Shown here piece by piece: positions 1 to 8,661 of a stretch of DNA of 42,663 nt. How positions within the stretch are numbered: position 1 is the first letter of the stretch; each line of letters begins with the position of its first letter. Made by a program: the position numbers and the translations under genes. Below the pieces are notes generated by a model. The model was given only the letters and a program-made list of their open reading frames with translations. It searched no databases and had not been told where the DNA came from. The DNA is from Ignavibacteriaceae bacterium (GTDB lineage: Bacteria; Bacteroidota; Ignavibacteria; Ignavibacteriales; Ignavibacteriaceae), in NCBI GenBank assembly GCA_008933765.1, contig WBUK01000021.1, positions 1-42,663 on the forward strand, read 5' to 3'.

Positions 1-2220
1 CTCAACAAGTTCATCGAACTCAAAAGGGAACTCTTCTTTCAGCGCTTTAAAATACCTGTCGCAGAACCCTTTATAAAACTCTTTCGCTTCGGTGCTCTGC
101 CCCAGCGCCACCAACGCACGGAGTTTAAACGAAAGTGCCGTTTCGTTCAGAGGATCGTGCACAAAAGCAATATCTGCAATCCGGTTGCACCCTTCGTGCT
201 CTTTTTTCACCTGCAGATGGTTCATAAACCTTTCCAGAACGCCCATCACCTTCGATCTGAGCACGCTGCGGGTGCTATCCGCCCATTCCGAGTGCACACC
301 CGGCAGCACTTCACCTCCATCCGCGATGCCGGCAAAAGTAGCGAGCGCCAACTCGTTCGTTTTAATTAACTCGTCGGCTCCGTTTAACCCGCCTACCCTC
401 TTCGGCCCGTCATCGTTCAACCCGATCGTTTTATTCGCCCCGCCCACCTCGTTAGCACCGTTCGCCTCTCCCCAGTGCGATTCCAAATATTCCAGAACGG
501 TGAAAAAATCGTCCACTCTGTTGGAGGTGTCGGCGGGGTAAATCAGTGCAACCTCGTTATCTTTCACTGTTAAACTAAGGCCCTCAAAGCCTGCAAGTGC
601 TTTCCTGATATTTGCAAAGGCAACATTCCGGTTGTTTTTCAGGTTCTCCGGTTTAATATTATACCACACGGTTTCCGCCAACATCTTCAGGCTTACCCCG
701 CTGATCGAGCCGGTGGTTTCATTCCTTCGGCTGTGAAAAATAATTATCGCCAACAGTTCTCTCAACAGCGGCGACAGACTCTCCGCGTGGTTCACCCCGG
801 TGCTGTCAATAATTTTAAGCCCGCCAAAAACCGAAAGATAATTAGTTGAGTGAAACTTCTTCACCCAAGGTTCGGGTTCACCAATATCGGCATAGGGATC
901 GTTCATTTTACGCCGTTTTCGCACATAATTGGTCATAAAATATGCAAGAACCAACAAAAGCGGCACCCCCAGATAAACCACAATCAGGGGGAACTCCTTA
1001 TGGCGCATCTCCTTAATTCTCGCCTCAGAAAAAGCCTTCAGCTTGCTGTACTGAACAGGCGTAAGAATTGGCAGACGCAAAGAGTAAATCTTCACCTCAA
1101 AAAATTTCCCCCGCGGGCGCCGGTTGAAGAAGTAGCGCAAACCCGTGGCACTGTCGTCAATCGCAATCGAAGGTGTGCGCCACTCGAGAGAGTCGATAAA
1201 ATACTCGGTTGAGTTAGCCGGCAGGTTCACAATTCGCCGCGTAAGCACTTTATAAAGCATAGTTCTATCCGCAAATCTGAACACCAACCGAAGTGGGTTC
1301 CGAAGCACATAAACAGAAGCCTCCCCTTTGTTGACGATAAAAAGCGAGTCGTGAAGCAGCCGTTTGTAGTGCCTGTCAATCAACCATTGATGCTTCTCAA
1401 CCTTTGCATCCATATCCCCCACCTCATCGTAGGCTTTGTTCCCCTCCATTTCCGAAAAGCGCCACCTGTGCGCTAATTTTCCCTGAATCGAAAGGCGAAG
1501 GTCTTTCAAAATTAAAGCGGGGCAATCGGAATAGGTGCGGAACTCGCCAAAATGAATGATGCTCCCCTCGGAAGAATAAAACGGCGCTACCTGAAGCGTT
1601 TTTGTTGTTGAATCAATCGAAACGGTAATCTTTCCTGCCAATTCATCCACATCGGCACTCATACGCAGCCAGTTGCCGTCGAACAATCTTGTTCTGTCTA
1701 TCGGAATTGTAACGAAGTCCTCGTCATCACTCCCCTCTTTCTCAAAAATAAATGTGAAATTAATATCCTTTGAAAGCGGGTAGTGATCGAAAATGCAACG
1801 GAATGAATATTTTGAGTTTTCTAAATAAAAGATGTTGCCGAAGGCGAAATCATACCAAAAAGAAGCGTTAAAAGTGAGGTTATACCGCCCTTTCAGGTTT
1901 ACGGTTCTGCGATCTGTCAGCGTAAGCCGTGTAACTGCACGAAGCCTGTATTCGTAATCCGTCCTGTAAGGGCTGACGGGGATTCGGTGGTTCCCCGAAA
2001 AAACAAGCCCGCCAAGTGAGTCCAGCAAAGCACCGGGGTTGCGAATCGAATCTAACACAGCTTGCTGTGAAAAAGAAACACCACTTCCTAAACAAGCAAA
2101 AATGAAGTATAGCCCCAAAAAACGGAGGAAAAACCCACCACGGCAAAGCACGCAACCGCAAATATATCCCAAAAGCCGGTAAAAACTGCCATCGCAATGG
2201 GTAAAAAAAAACCTCTTCAC
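1..2220 (-). CDS. Membrane-anchored SARP-like regulator, 3' end cut by window edge
   Basis: The minus strand is open from about 2220 through position 1, about 740 codons, with no stop before the edge. The N-terminus is a hydrophobic segment (FLRFLGLYFIFACLGSGVSF) read as a signal peptide. A LamG-like beta-rich region follows (aligning with its neighbour around FYLENSKYSF and HRWRFSEMEGN), then a TM segment (PLIVVYLGVPLLLVLAYFM), a basic stretch (RKRRK), a winged-helix-like domain (LSVFGGLKIIDSTG), and a BTAD-like helical repeat ending FKLRALVALGQSTEA. No in-frame ATG exists; GTG at 2220 has GAGAGG just upstream, and GTG at 2151 is an alternative. A nine-base A/T homopolymer at 2202-2210 could hide a frameshift near the start. 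It begins nine bases after the stop of its paralogue, so the two are probably cotranscribed. Unlike the neighbour it has no Kelch-like section. Signal and target genes are unknown. Confidence 0.75.
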   Translation of the reverse strand, partial: MKRFFFTHCDGSFYRLLGYICGCVLCRGGFFLRFLGLYFIFACLGSGVSFSQQAVLDSIRNPGALLDSLGGLVFSGNHRIPVSPYRTDYEYRLRAVTRLTLTDRRTVNLKGRYNLTFNASFWYDFAFGNIFYLENSKYSFRCIFDHYPLSKDINFTFIFEKEGSDDEDFVTIPIDRTRLFDGNWLRMSADVDELAGKITVSIDSTTKTLQVAPFYSSEGSIIHFGEFRTYSDCPALILKDLRLSIQGKLAHRWRFSEMEGNKAYDEVGDMDAKVEKHQWLIDRHYKRLLHDSLFIVNKGEASVYVLRNPLRLVFRFADRTMLYKVLTRRIVNLPANSTEYFIDSLEWRTPSIAIDDSATGLRYFFNRRPRGKFFEVKIYSLRLPILTPVQYSKLKAFSEARIKEMRHKEFPLIVVYLGVPLLLVLAYFMTNYVRKRRKMNDPYADIGEPEPWVKKFHSTNYLSVFGGLKIIDSTGVNHAESLSPLLRELLAIIIFHSRRNETTGSISGVSLKMLAETVWYNIKPENLKNNRNVAFANIRKALAGFEGLSLTVKDNEVALIYPADTSNRVDDFFTVLEYLESHWGEANGANEVGGANKTIGLNDDGPKRVGGLNGADELIKTNELALATFAGIADGGEVLPGVHSEWADSTRSVLRSKVMGVLERFMNHLQVKKEHEGCNRIADIAFVHDPLNETALSFKLRALVALGQSTEAKEFYKGFCDRYFKALKEEFPFEFDELVE

Positions 2221-2228
2221 ACTCCCTC

Positions 2229-5200
2229 TCAATACTTCAGAAGTTCCTGCAGCGTTATGCCACATTTCTCACCAAAAAGTGATTCATACTTTTTGCAGAA
2301 TGCGTCATACACCTCTACGGCGATCGAGTGCCTTCCAAGCCCGTACAAAGCACGCAGCTTGAAGCCCAGCAATTCCTCATTAAGTGGATCGTGTACCGAA
2401 ACCGAATCGGCAATCCTCAGGCACTCTTCATAATCCCCTGAACGAAAAACCGCATCCAACTTGTTTAGAGCAATCTCAATAATCGCCGCCTCTTCCGACA
2501 TTCTCACCCCTTCAACCCATTCGCCGGTTATGCCTTCCAAAAACCTCCCCCGCCGCGTTATTTTCAAAAAGTTCATGAACGATTCCTCATCCTGCAGGTT
2601 TCGCTTATCCTTCAAAAATCTTTTAAGCAGAAAGTAAGATTCTAATTCATTCTTATAGTTATCCTCAATTGAAAAAGCCAAACGGGTGCCCCTTACCAAA
2701 AGTTTAATCCCCTCATACTCCCTAAGGGTGTTTCTGATTTTAGAAAGTGTAACATTTCGCAGGTTTTTCAGTTTTTCCGAGTGGGTTCCCTCCCAAACAA
2801 GTTTATCCAACTCGGTGAAATTGGCCTCGTTGCCGCTTAAAGAATAATACATAACGCACGCCAGCACCTCTTTTTGTTTGGGGCTTAAGCCGTTTGTAAT
2901 ATCACCGCCGGTGTGGTCAAAAATTTTCAGACCGCCAAAAAGGGTAACCAAATCGCATTCCGGTTCATTTTCTTTGCGGAACTCCTCCACCCGCGCCTGA
3001 GCCTCCCGGCGCAGCTGCAGCTCCCTCATTTTTCTTTTCCGCCGCTTTGTGTAATAAATTGGAACAACCGGAAGAAAAAGAAGTGCAGCAAAAGATATGC
3101 CCCACTTCGAAAGCACCGCTATCTTCTTCTTATAAATTGCGTTAGGGGTTAGATCATACAACTTTTTGTACCCCTCTTCGGTCAAAACGGGCGTTTTAAT
3201 CGAGTAAATTTTAACCGTGGTTGTCGTGTCATATCGATCCGCCAGAACCGAAAAAAGCCTGTTCATTTGGTAGCTTATAAAAAATACCCCCTCGGCCGGG
3301 TATCTTCCTGCAACCAAGCCTGTATCGCTCACGAAAGTTTTTGTGGTGTCTCCCGGTTTCAGGAACACTATCCTTCTTTTCATTCCGAATTTGCGGTCGC
3401 TCCTAAACACATTGCTGTAGATCGAGCTTTTGCTCTGATCAGCCCAAACTGCACTTTCGGAAATCATATAATCGCCGTTTTTGCCCCAGTTGAAAACCTC
3501 TTTGCATGTGGCAGAATCAATATTTATCCTAAAAATATCCCAGAAGTTGCGGTAACCCAACCCCTGCACGCCTGTTTTGTTCCCCTGCCCTCCCATAATG
3601 TAGTAAACATCCGGCTGCTCCGAGGGCAAAACAACAAACAACATCCTTGGCGCAATAAAATCCCCCGTCATTTTAACCTCATTCCAGGTTTTCGTCAGGG
3701 GGTCAAACTTAATCAGTTGGTTGCGTGTTTTATACCAGCCGTAGCCGCCAAACGCAAAAATCGCTTCATCCCTCAAGCGCGCAAACACCCGCCCCCCGTA
3801 AATGTAGCCGTCGTTTGGGTCTTTCGTAATATCCCCTTTGCGAATGCCATTTTTGAAATCGAAAGTTGCAGTAACAGGGTCAGGAAGAGCGGTTGCATAC
3901 CCTGAAACTAAATTTTGGTTCGGGTAATTTTCAACAGAAAATTGCGGCTGCCTCGTCTCCTGATATTTAGTTTTGCTGATTTTACCATCGATGATTGAGT
4001 AGTGTTCAATCCCTTCTTTCGTTAAAATCCCCAGCGATTGCTTGTATGGGTCAACAAAAACATCGAGAAATTGTTCGTTTTTATAAGTAATCGAGTCATA
4101 AATCGACCAAAAGAAGTGTCGGTCAATCTGCCAACGATGATGAACCGCCCGGGCATCCAACCCACCTTCACAGTCGTGCGCAATCTCTCCGTCCATTTCG
4201 TTAAAAAGGTATTTGTGCTCAAGTTTTCCATTAATGGTTATTTGCAGGTCTCTGAGAGTCATTGGCACGCAGTTACTATTCCCCGGAAGTGTGTCAAAAA
4301 TATTAACCGGGGTTTTATTTGCAGAAACTGTATTGGATTTGTGTAACTTTTCCTCGGGAATTGTGCCAAAAAAAATATCCGAGGGGCTGTCAGCAAGGAA
4401 AGGGGCAAGTTTTTCAGTACGGGTGAAGTCATTCAGATTCAGTGTAATAAGCCCTTTTGCTTCATCCACTGCCAATTTGGCAGCAATTCGGTACCCTTTA
4501 TGAATTTTGTTATATGGAATTGAGCCGCTGATGTGTGTCCAGTTTCCGTTAAAAAAAAGCTGAATTTTTGCCGAATCGTCCCCATGAGTGCCAATGAACC
4601 TAAGATCAATCTTGTATTTAGCGTTCTCTAAATGGAGGATATTGCCTGAAGACAAACCATTTCTGAACGAAAGAGTGAACGAAATGGAATATTCATCCTC
4701 AAGATTAACCGGTTTTTCGTAGGTTAAATGGAGCGTAGTCGCCACTTTTGGAGAAAGTTTTCGGTTTTGCGACTGTTCACCTTCTGAAACGGGCAAGTAG
4801 CCGGCAAACACAATACCGCCGTCAATTCCGGGTATGCCTTTAGTACCACCCGGTGCGCCGTTATTGCGGCTTTTGGTGGTTTGCCGGGAATTGGAAGTGC
4901 TGCCCTCCGGGTGAGTGGTGCCGGAGGTCGGTTTTGTGCTCTCATTCTGACCGGCTGGATACTTATTCAAACTCTCTGCACTTCCGCCGGCTTTGGGATT
5001 CACTGCGAATTCCTCACTTTCGTAGCTTTTCGTATCTTTTCCGCTTCCCGCGGTTTCCGGATCTGCCGTATTTTCCCCGCTTCTCCCGGGCGTCACACTT
5101 TCTGCACTTCCCGTACTTTCCGGGTATGCAACACTTCCTGCGTCAATTGAATCGTTTAAATCTGCAGAGCCGTTACTGCTTTCCGGCAAAACAGAACCAC

Positions 5201-5261
5201 AAATTACAAGAAAAACAAGAGAAATCAGTAGATAATAACCAACTAATAGGGGTTTTGTCAC
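2229..5261 (-). CDS. Membrane-anchored regulator: LamG-like and Kelch-like sensor, TM, winged helix, BTAD
   Basis: 1010 aa, starting at GTG 5261 with only a weak AGG upstream. Domains in order: a signal peptide (residues about 6-24); a Ser/Gly/Glu/Thr-rich low-complexity stretch (about 25-140); a LamG/ConA-like beta region (about 165-345); Kelch-like motifs (AIFAFGGYGWYKTRNQLIKF, VYYIMGGQGNK) at about 460-560; one TM helix (ISFAALLFLPVVPIYY, about 715-737); a basic juxtamembrane helix (TKRRKRKMRELQLRRE); a winged-helix-like domain (about 770-860, LFGGLKIFDHTGG); and a BTAD-like helical domain (about 890-1008). SARP/BTAD proteins are transcription factors. Here the DNA-binding part would lie inside the cell at the C-terminus and the propeller outside, which is inference from the TM and charge pattern. 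It heads a two-gene unit with the paralogue downstream. The function is a guess beyond regulation. Confidence 0.85.
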   Translation of the reverse strand: MTKPLLVGYYLLISLVFLVICGSVLPESSNGSADLNDSIDAGSVAYPESTGSAESVTPGRSGENTADPETAGSGKDTKSYESEEFAVNPKAGGSAESLNKYPAGQNESTKPTSGTTHPEGSTSNSRQTTKSRNNGAPGGTKGIPGIDGGIVFAGYLPVSEGEQSQNRKLSPKVATTLHLTYEKPVNLEDEYSISFTLSFRNGLSSGNILHLENAKYKIDLRFIGTHGDDSAKIQLFFNGNWTHISGSIPYNKIHKGYRIAAKLAVDEAKGLITLNLNDFTRTEKLAPFLADSPSDIFFGTIPEEKLHKSNTVSANKTPVNIFDTLPGNSNCVPMTLRDLQITINGKLEHKYLFNEMDGEIAHDCEGGLDARAVHHRWQIDRHFFWSIYDSITYKNEQFLDVFVDPYKQSLGILTKEGIEHYSIIDGKISKTKYQETRQPQFSVENYPNQNLVSGYATALPDPVTATFDFKNGIRKGDITKDPNDGYIYGGRVFARLRDEAIFAFGGYGWYKTRNQLIKFDPLTKTWNEVKMTGDFIAPRMLFVVLPSEQPDVYYIMGGQGNKTGVQGLGYRNFWDIFRINIDSATCKEVFNWGKNGDYMISESAVWADQSKSSIYSNVFRSDRKFGMKRRIVFLKPGDTTKTFVSDTGLVAGRYPAEGVFFISYQMNRLFSVLADRYDTTTTVKIYSIKTPVLTEEGYKKLYDLTPNAIYKKKIAVLSKWGISFAALLFLPVVPIYYTKRRKRKMRELQLRREAQARVEEFRKENEPECDLVTLFGGLKIFDHTGGDITNGLSPKQKEVLACVMYYSLSGNEANFTELDKLVWEGTHSEKLKNLRNVTLSKIRNTLREYEGIKLLVRGTRLAFSIEDNYKNELESYFLLKRFLKDKRNLQDEESFMNFLKITRRGRFLEGITGEWVEGVRMSEEAAIIEIALNKLDAVFRSGDYEECLRIADSVSVHDPLNEELLGFKLRALYGLGRHSIAVEVYDAFCKKYESLFGEKCGITLQELLKY

Positions 5262-5641
5262 AGAGAAAGTACCTGAAACCGTTATCCGAAAAAATTAATG
5301 TCAGATGATGAATATGACACTTCACTAAAAAACAGCGATTTTGAAATTTCCGAATAAAGAGTATGTGATATGAAATTTACCCGTCTAAGGCATAACAAAA
5401 ATAACGAATTTTTACAAGAAAAACTATAGCATTGGCAGTCTTATCGAAACTGCCGGCTTCCTGCGTTTGTATTATAGGCACTTGTTATAAAAAGATAGGC
5501 TATTAATATAAAAAAAACGGCTCCTCCGTTTGCCGTGAGATTCAGCAAACGGAAAAGCCTTTTTTTGGGGTGAGATAAAAACTAAATATTAAAAATGACA
5601 ATATATGAAAAGGTGAAAAACGCAAAAAAGCAGTTGATTAC
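5262..5641. other. Gene-free stretch between the regulator pair and the lipoprotein gene
   Basis: No convincing ORF, tRNA or repeat. It holds the upstream region of the regulator gene (5262-5500, AT-rich, no promoter I would defend) and a strong hairpin terminator at 5510-5567. Confidence 0.6.
5510..5567 (-). terminator. Rho-independent terminator after the OB-fold lipoprotein gene
   Basis: Perfect 8-bp arms, ccgtttgc at 5526-5533 and gcaaacgg at 5545-5552, are extended by GGCT/AGCC (5519-5522 and 5556-5559). On the minus strand the hairpin is followed by a run of eight T. A T run on the plus side makes it potentially two-way. It lies 75 bases past the stop of the lipoprotein gene. Confidence 0.85.
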
Positions 5642-6220
5642 TTACTGCCCATATTGTTCTAATTCTTTCTGAAGTTTTTCTAATTCATCCGTGCTTTTTT
5701 TCAGATCTTGCATATCTTTGTCGAAATCAGTTGTAACCTTTCCAAGGTTTTGCACCACTTCGGAGTCTTCCAGTTGAACATTTATCACTTGCCCTTTACA
5801 CCTGCCCTTAATTTTCAGTTTGTTGCCTTTTGTGTATTTCGCGAGTTCGCTTTTCTTATCTTTATCAAACTCGCACTGAACGCCAATTATATCATAACCG
5901 CTTTCAGAGGCAAGAGTGATATATGGTTTGACAAACTCATCAATATTGATTACCGTTCCTGTAACCACTAAAATTTTGCCTTTATATTTTTCATCCGCGG
6001 CAATTTTGTTAGCTTTGTATTCTTTCATTAATTCCTAGGCGGTTATCTCAATAGCCGGCTCACTTGAAGTTTCTCCGGAACCATCACTCACCTGCTCACT
6101 GTTTGTGCCATCCGGGTTTGAATTTTCACTCTGTGAATTCTTATCTGCTTTTTTCCCGCACCCGAAGAAAAAAGCGACCACAAACATTAGTACTACTACA
6201 CGAATTAATTGTTTGTACAT
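5642..6220 (-). pseudogene. OB-fold (tRNA_anti-like) lipoprotein with an in-frame amber codon
   Basis: Starting at ATG 6220, with AGAGG six bases upstream, the frame encodes a lipoprotein signal (residues 1-20, lipobox FFFG then Cys21), a Ser/Glu/Asn-rich linker, and then AIEITA. Codon 62 is TAG (6035-6037). The same frame continues with ELMKEYKANKIAADEKYKGK, the typical opening of OB-fold proteins of the tRNA_anti-like family (PF12869), through an OB fold (VVTGTVINI, KGRCKGQVINVQLED) and a C-terminal coiled coil to TAA at 5642. The entire protein would be 192 residues including the amber position. The N-terminal half alone has no domain, and the C-terminal half alone would start at ATG 6028 inside the first helix of the domain. 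Family members are exported lipoproteins of unknown role. The likeliest readings are a recent nonsense mutation or a base-call error; readthrough is possible. Confidence 0.8.
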
Positions 6221-6658
6221 AACGAACCTCTTTTTATATAAAATAGTTGAATTGCAGCCGAAACTTAATGCTGTGCGGTTAACAAAGGGGTTAATAATGG
6301 GGTTGATAATGGGGTTGAGCACTTGCACCAAACCGATTGCAGAACTTAAGAAAAAGGTTAACAGGAGGATTAACAATCCATGGAGGTGCTTGTTGTTTTA
6401 TTTCTCATAACTCTAAGTTATGGCATTCAACGGATTAAGCCTTCCCTAAATGCGCCTGCTTTGTGCATTTCATTCGTTTAAGTTATGACATTTCACCGGG
6501 TTAAGCACCGCTTAGTACCCAAATCTTCGATATTTTTATTATTTTGCGGTTTACATCGTAATTATTTTAAAAAAACTTACAACGCCTTTTTTCAGGTTTT
6601 TTGCGGTAAGAAATAAGTTCTTCAATAAAAAAAGCGGCAATTCAGTTTTGGAGAAAAC
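6221..6658. other. Intergenic region with short direct repeats between divergent genes
   Basis: 438 bases without a supported gene. A 12-bp unit ggggtt(a/g)ataat is repeated at 6287-6298 and 6299-6310, with a partial third copy to 6317. An imperfect 26-27 bp direct repeat (aagttatg...ggttaagc type) lies at 6415-6440 and 6480-6506. The rest is AT-rich and must hold the two divergent promoters, but no clear box stands out. Confidence 0.6.
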
Positions 6659-7822
6659 ATGGATATTGGGAAGATCAAACAAATTCAGGAACAAATTGAA
6701 AAATTCAGGTTTAACAATGAAATAAACAGTGTCAGCGAAGCCGGCACCAAGGAATATCTAATAAAGCCATTTTTTGAGGCGCTCGGCTGGCAATTCTCAA
6801 ACCCTAAGGAAGTGATACCTGAAGAGACTGACCCGGCCGGGAAACGGGCGGATTATTGTCTGTGCCGAAACGGCGAACCCAAAATGTTGGTTGAAGCAAA
6901 AGCTCTAAAAAATCCGCTGAACGATAACAGCATGATCCTTAATAAGCTGAATTATTGTGCAAATAAAAATATCCCCCTGCTGATCATTACAAACGGCGAT
7001 AACTATAAAGTCTTTTTCAGCAAAATCCAAGGAACTGGTGCAGGAAAATTTCTTTTTGAGTTTTCGCTATCCGGGGAAATAGAACCAAATAAAATCTCTA
7101 AATTGGAAAAAGAATTTGTTCAGTCTGATGAATTACTAAATTACGGCAAAAAAGGGGATATTCTACAGAATATTCGGAATGCAGTAGAAAGTTTAATTCA
7201 AAAAGCTGAATTTCCTTTCGTCAACCTTGTACAGAATAAAATCCATGCGCAAATTGGCTCCAAATACCAAAACGATGAAGTTAAGGAAGCTCTGAAGTCA
7301 TTGTCAGTATCAGTCGATATTCAAAATGAAGATGTTGCGGTAGGTGCACCGTCAACTGGAACAAGTGCTAATAAAACAAGTATTAACAGTTCAAATAATA
7401 ACATGTCGAAAACGAAATCTGCCCCGGTTGAACCGAAGTTGACAGGATTGCAACAATATTTTAAACAAGGGACACAAAACAAATCTTTTCATCTCTTTAA
7501 TCAATTATTAGATCGGTTAAAATATGAGCAATTAAATTTCGACATGGTACCTATGTCACATTTCATTAACTTCAAGGTTGCTCGGACACACATTATTTTT
7601 CAAATCCTTCCCAAACAAAAGTTTCTCAATCTACATTTACATTTACTTAAAACCCAACTAACTCCTGAAGGTCAAGAAGGATGTAGGGACATTTCTAAAA
7701 TTGGGAAAGTAACTGCAGGAAATACTGAATACAAAATTGAAGAGGAAAAAGATTTAGATAAAGCAATTCTACTTATTAAAGAAGCAAGTGAATTTGAGCT
7801 AAACCGTATCAAAAACCGGTAA
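6659..7822 (+). CDS. Solitary HSDR_N-type nuclease-domain protein with DUF5655-like C-terminus
   Basis: 387 aa, ATG preceded by TTTTGGAGAAAAC (GGAG, seven bases). Residues 1-160 resemble the N-terminal nuclease domain of type I restriction R subunits (HSDR_N/HSDR_N_2, PD-(D/E)XK fold): SEAGTKEYLIKPFFEALGW, then D65 in KRADYCL and E79-A-K81 in MLVEAKAL, the expected catalytic D...ExK arrangement. A Ser/Asn/Lys-rich linker (about 225-255) follows. The last 120 residues (ARTHIIFQILPKQKFLNLHL, then GRxxIS-type and DLDKAILLIKEA) resemble DUF5655. No methylase, specificity subunit or helicase is nearby, so this is not a restriction operon. It could be a stand-alone DNA- or RNA-binding nuclease or a degenerate, non-cutting relative. 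It points toward the array at 8109-13343, which is on the opposite strand. Confidence 0.8.
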   Translation: MDIGKIKQIQEQIEKFRFNNEINSVSEAGTKEYLIKPFFEALGWQFSNPKEVIPEETDPAGKRADYCLCRNGEPKMLVEAKALKNPLNDNSMILNKLNYCANKNIPLLIITNGDNYKVFFSKIQGTGAGKFLFEFSLSGEIEPNKISKLEKEFVQSDELLNYGKKGDILQNIRNAVESLIQKAEFPFVNLVQNKIHAQIGSKYQNDEVKEALKSLSVSVDIQNEDVAVGAPSTGTSANKTSINSSNNNMSKTKSAPVEPKLTGLQQYFKQGTQNKSFHLFNQLLDRLKYEQLNFDMVPMSHFINFKVARTHIIFQILPKQKFLNLHLHLLKTQLTPEGQEGCRDISKIGKVTAGNTEYKIEEEKDLDKAILLIKEASEFELNRIKNR

Positions 7823-7910
7823 ACTTACTGTTAAATATATTGTTTACAACAAAACTAATATAACCGTCAAAATAACGGCAAAGCTATTAATTATTCTCTT
7901 TAAAAAGAAG

Positions 7911-7962
7911 GGGCGTCTTGGTTTCCTGTGTTCAGTAAAATCATTTTGAAACCAAGGCGCCC
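7911..7962 (-). terminator. Long hairpin between convergent genes, terminator-like on minus strand
   Basis: Fifteen-base arms, gggcgtcttggtttc (7911-7925) and gaaaccaaggcgccc (7948-7962), pair with one G-T wobble and a 22-base loop. Read on the minus strand the stem is followed by TTCTTTTT, so it probably ends transcription leaving the paralogue array. On the plus strand no T run follows. The remainder of 7823-8108 shows only a weak imperfect repeat (8001-8023 against 8035-8057). Confidence 0.65.
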
Positions 7963-8108
7963 GTAATCCTACTGTTTGTCAGCGTGAGTTTCTATTAAAT
8001 AAAAACTACCCTTAAGCAGAAACTAATTCACACAAAAACTATCCCTCAGCAAAAGTTACTTCCTTGTAAAATTGTTTATCCCCTGATGTTACCCAATGGG
8101 GCAACACT

Positions 8109-8594
8109 TCATTTTTTCACCTTTTCCAACTTGAAGTAATAGGTATTAATGGTGCTTTTTATCAGTTTAGACTCTTTCTTTCTAACCAAAGTCATTATAT
8201 AGTCGATATTTTTGTAAGTAATAACCAAAGCTCCGTCTTTTTCAATCTTCGAACTTTCAACCTTATACCCCGAATCTTTAGCGATTCCTTTGAAATATTT
8301 CCATCTTTCGAGACTGTTCGAAATTTCAAAAACGGATAATGCAACAGTTTCGCCGGTATAATTCACCCCGACTGAATAATCATCCGTTAAAGGCGTGTTG
8401 TAACTGTAACTTTTAACACTGTCTTTATAGTCGCCGGTAAAATATTCGAAACCTCTTGAAATTAAGAAATCATCAACTTTTACCACAGTATCAGCCATAT
8501 TCAGCAATTCAATAAACTCGTTATACGATAATTGCTGCGCAAACCCGCTTCCGGTTACTAAAAATAATGCGATTAATAAATAGCGTTTTAACAT
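8109..8594 (-). CDS. Array family member 1: small exported protein
   Basis: 161 aa, ATG with AGAAGG eight bases upstream. The signal peptide ends ...TGSGFAQ, a signal peptidase I type site. The mature part has the signature shared by all members of the array: a helical start (LSYNEFIELLNMAD then a valine-rich step and FLISRGFEYFTGD), a beta section, a central ERWKYFKGIAKDSGYK helix, and a C-terminal beta hairpin (ALVITYKNIDYIMTLV). No known family is recognised. It is the last gene of the array as transcribed, followed by the hairpin at 7911-7962. Being small, exported and tandemly duplicated resembles immunity-type or surface-protein families, but nothing in the sequence proves a role. Confidence 0.85.
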   Translation of the reverse strand: MLKRYLLIALFLVTGSGFAQQLSYNEFIELLNMADTVVKVDDFLISRGFEYFTGDYKDSVKSYSYNTPLTDDYSVGVNYTGETVALSVFEISNSLERWKYFKGIAKDSGYKVESSKIEKDGALVITYKNIDYIMTLVRKKESKLIKSTINTYYFKLEKVKK

Positions 8595-8661
8595 TGTTTT
8601 TTCCTTCTGTTATCAGTTCATTAAAGTTAAAATTTTTGCGGTTCAAACAATTCAGCCGGTG

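Noticed and set aside
1880..2197. 105-codon minus-strand ORF
   Set aside because: It lies out of frame within the first regulator gene, whose frame matches its paralogue.
3267..3905. 212-codon plus-strand ORF
   Set aside because: It is antisense to the Kelch-like part of the second regulator and shows no domain or ribosome site.
6035..6376. Longer 113-residue start of the lipoprotein gene
   Set aside because: The first 52 residues are encoded by the 12-bp repeat and adjoining sequence. The ATG at 6220 has a good ribosome site and begins a normal lipoprotein signal.
6659..7822. Type I restriction system
   Set aside because: Only the nuclease-like domain is present; there is no helicase motor, methylase or specificity gene.
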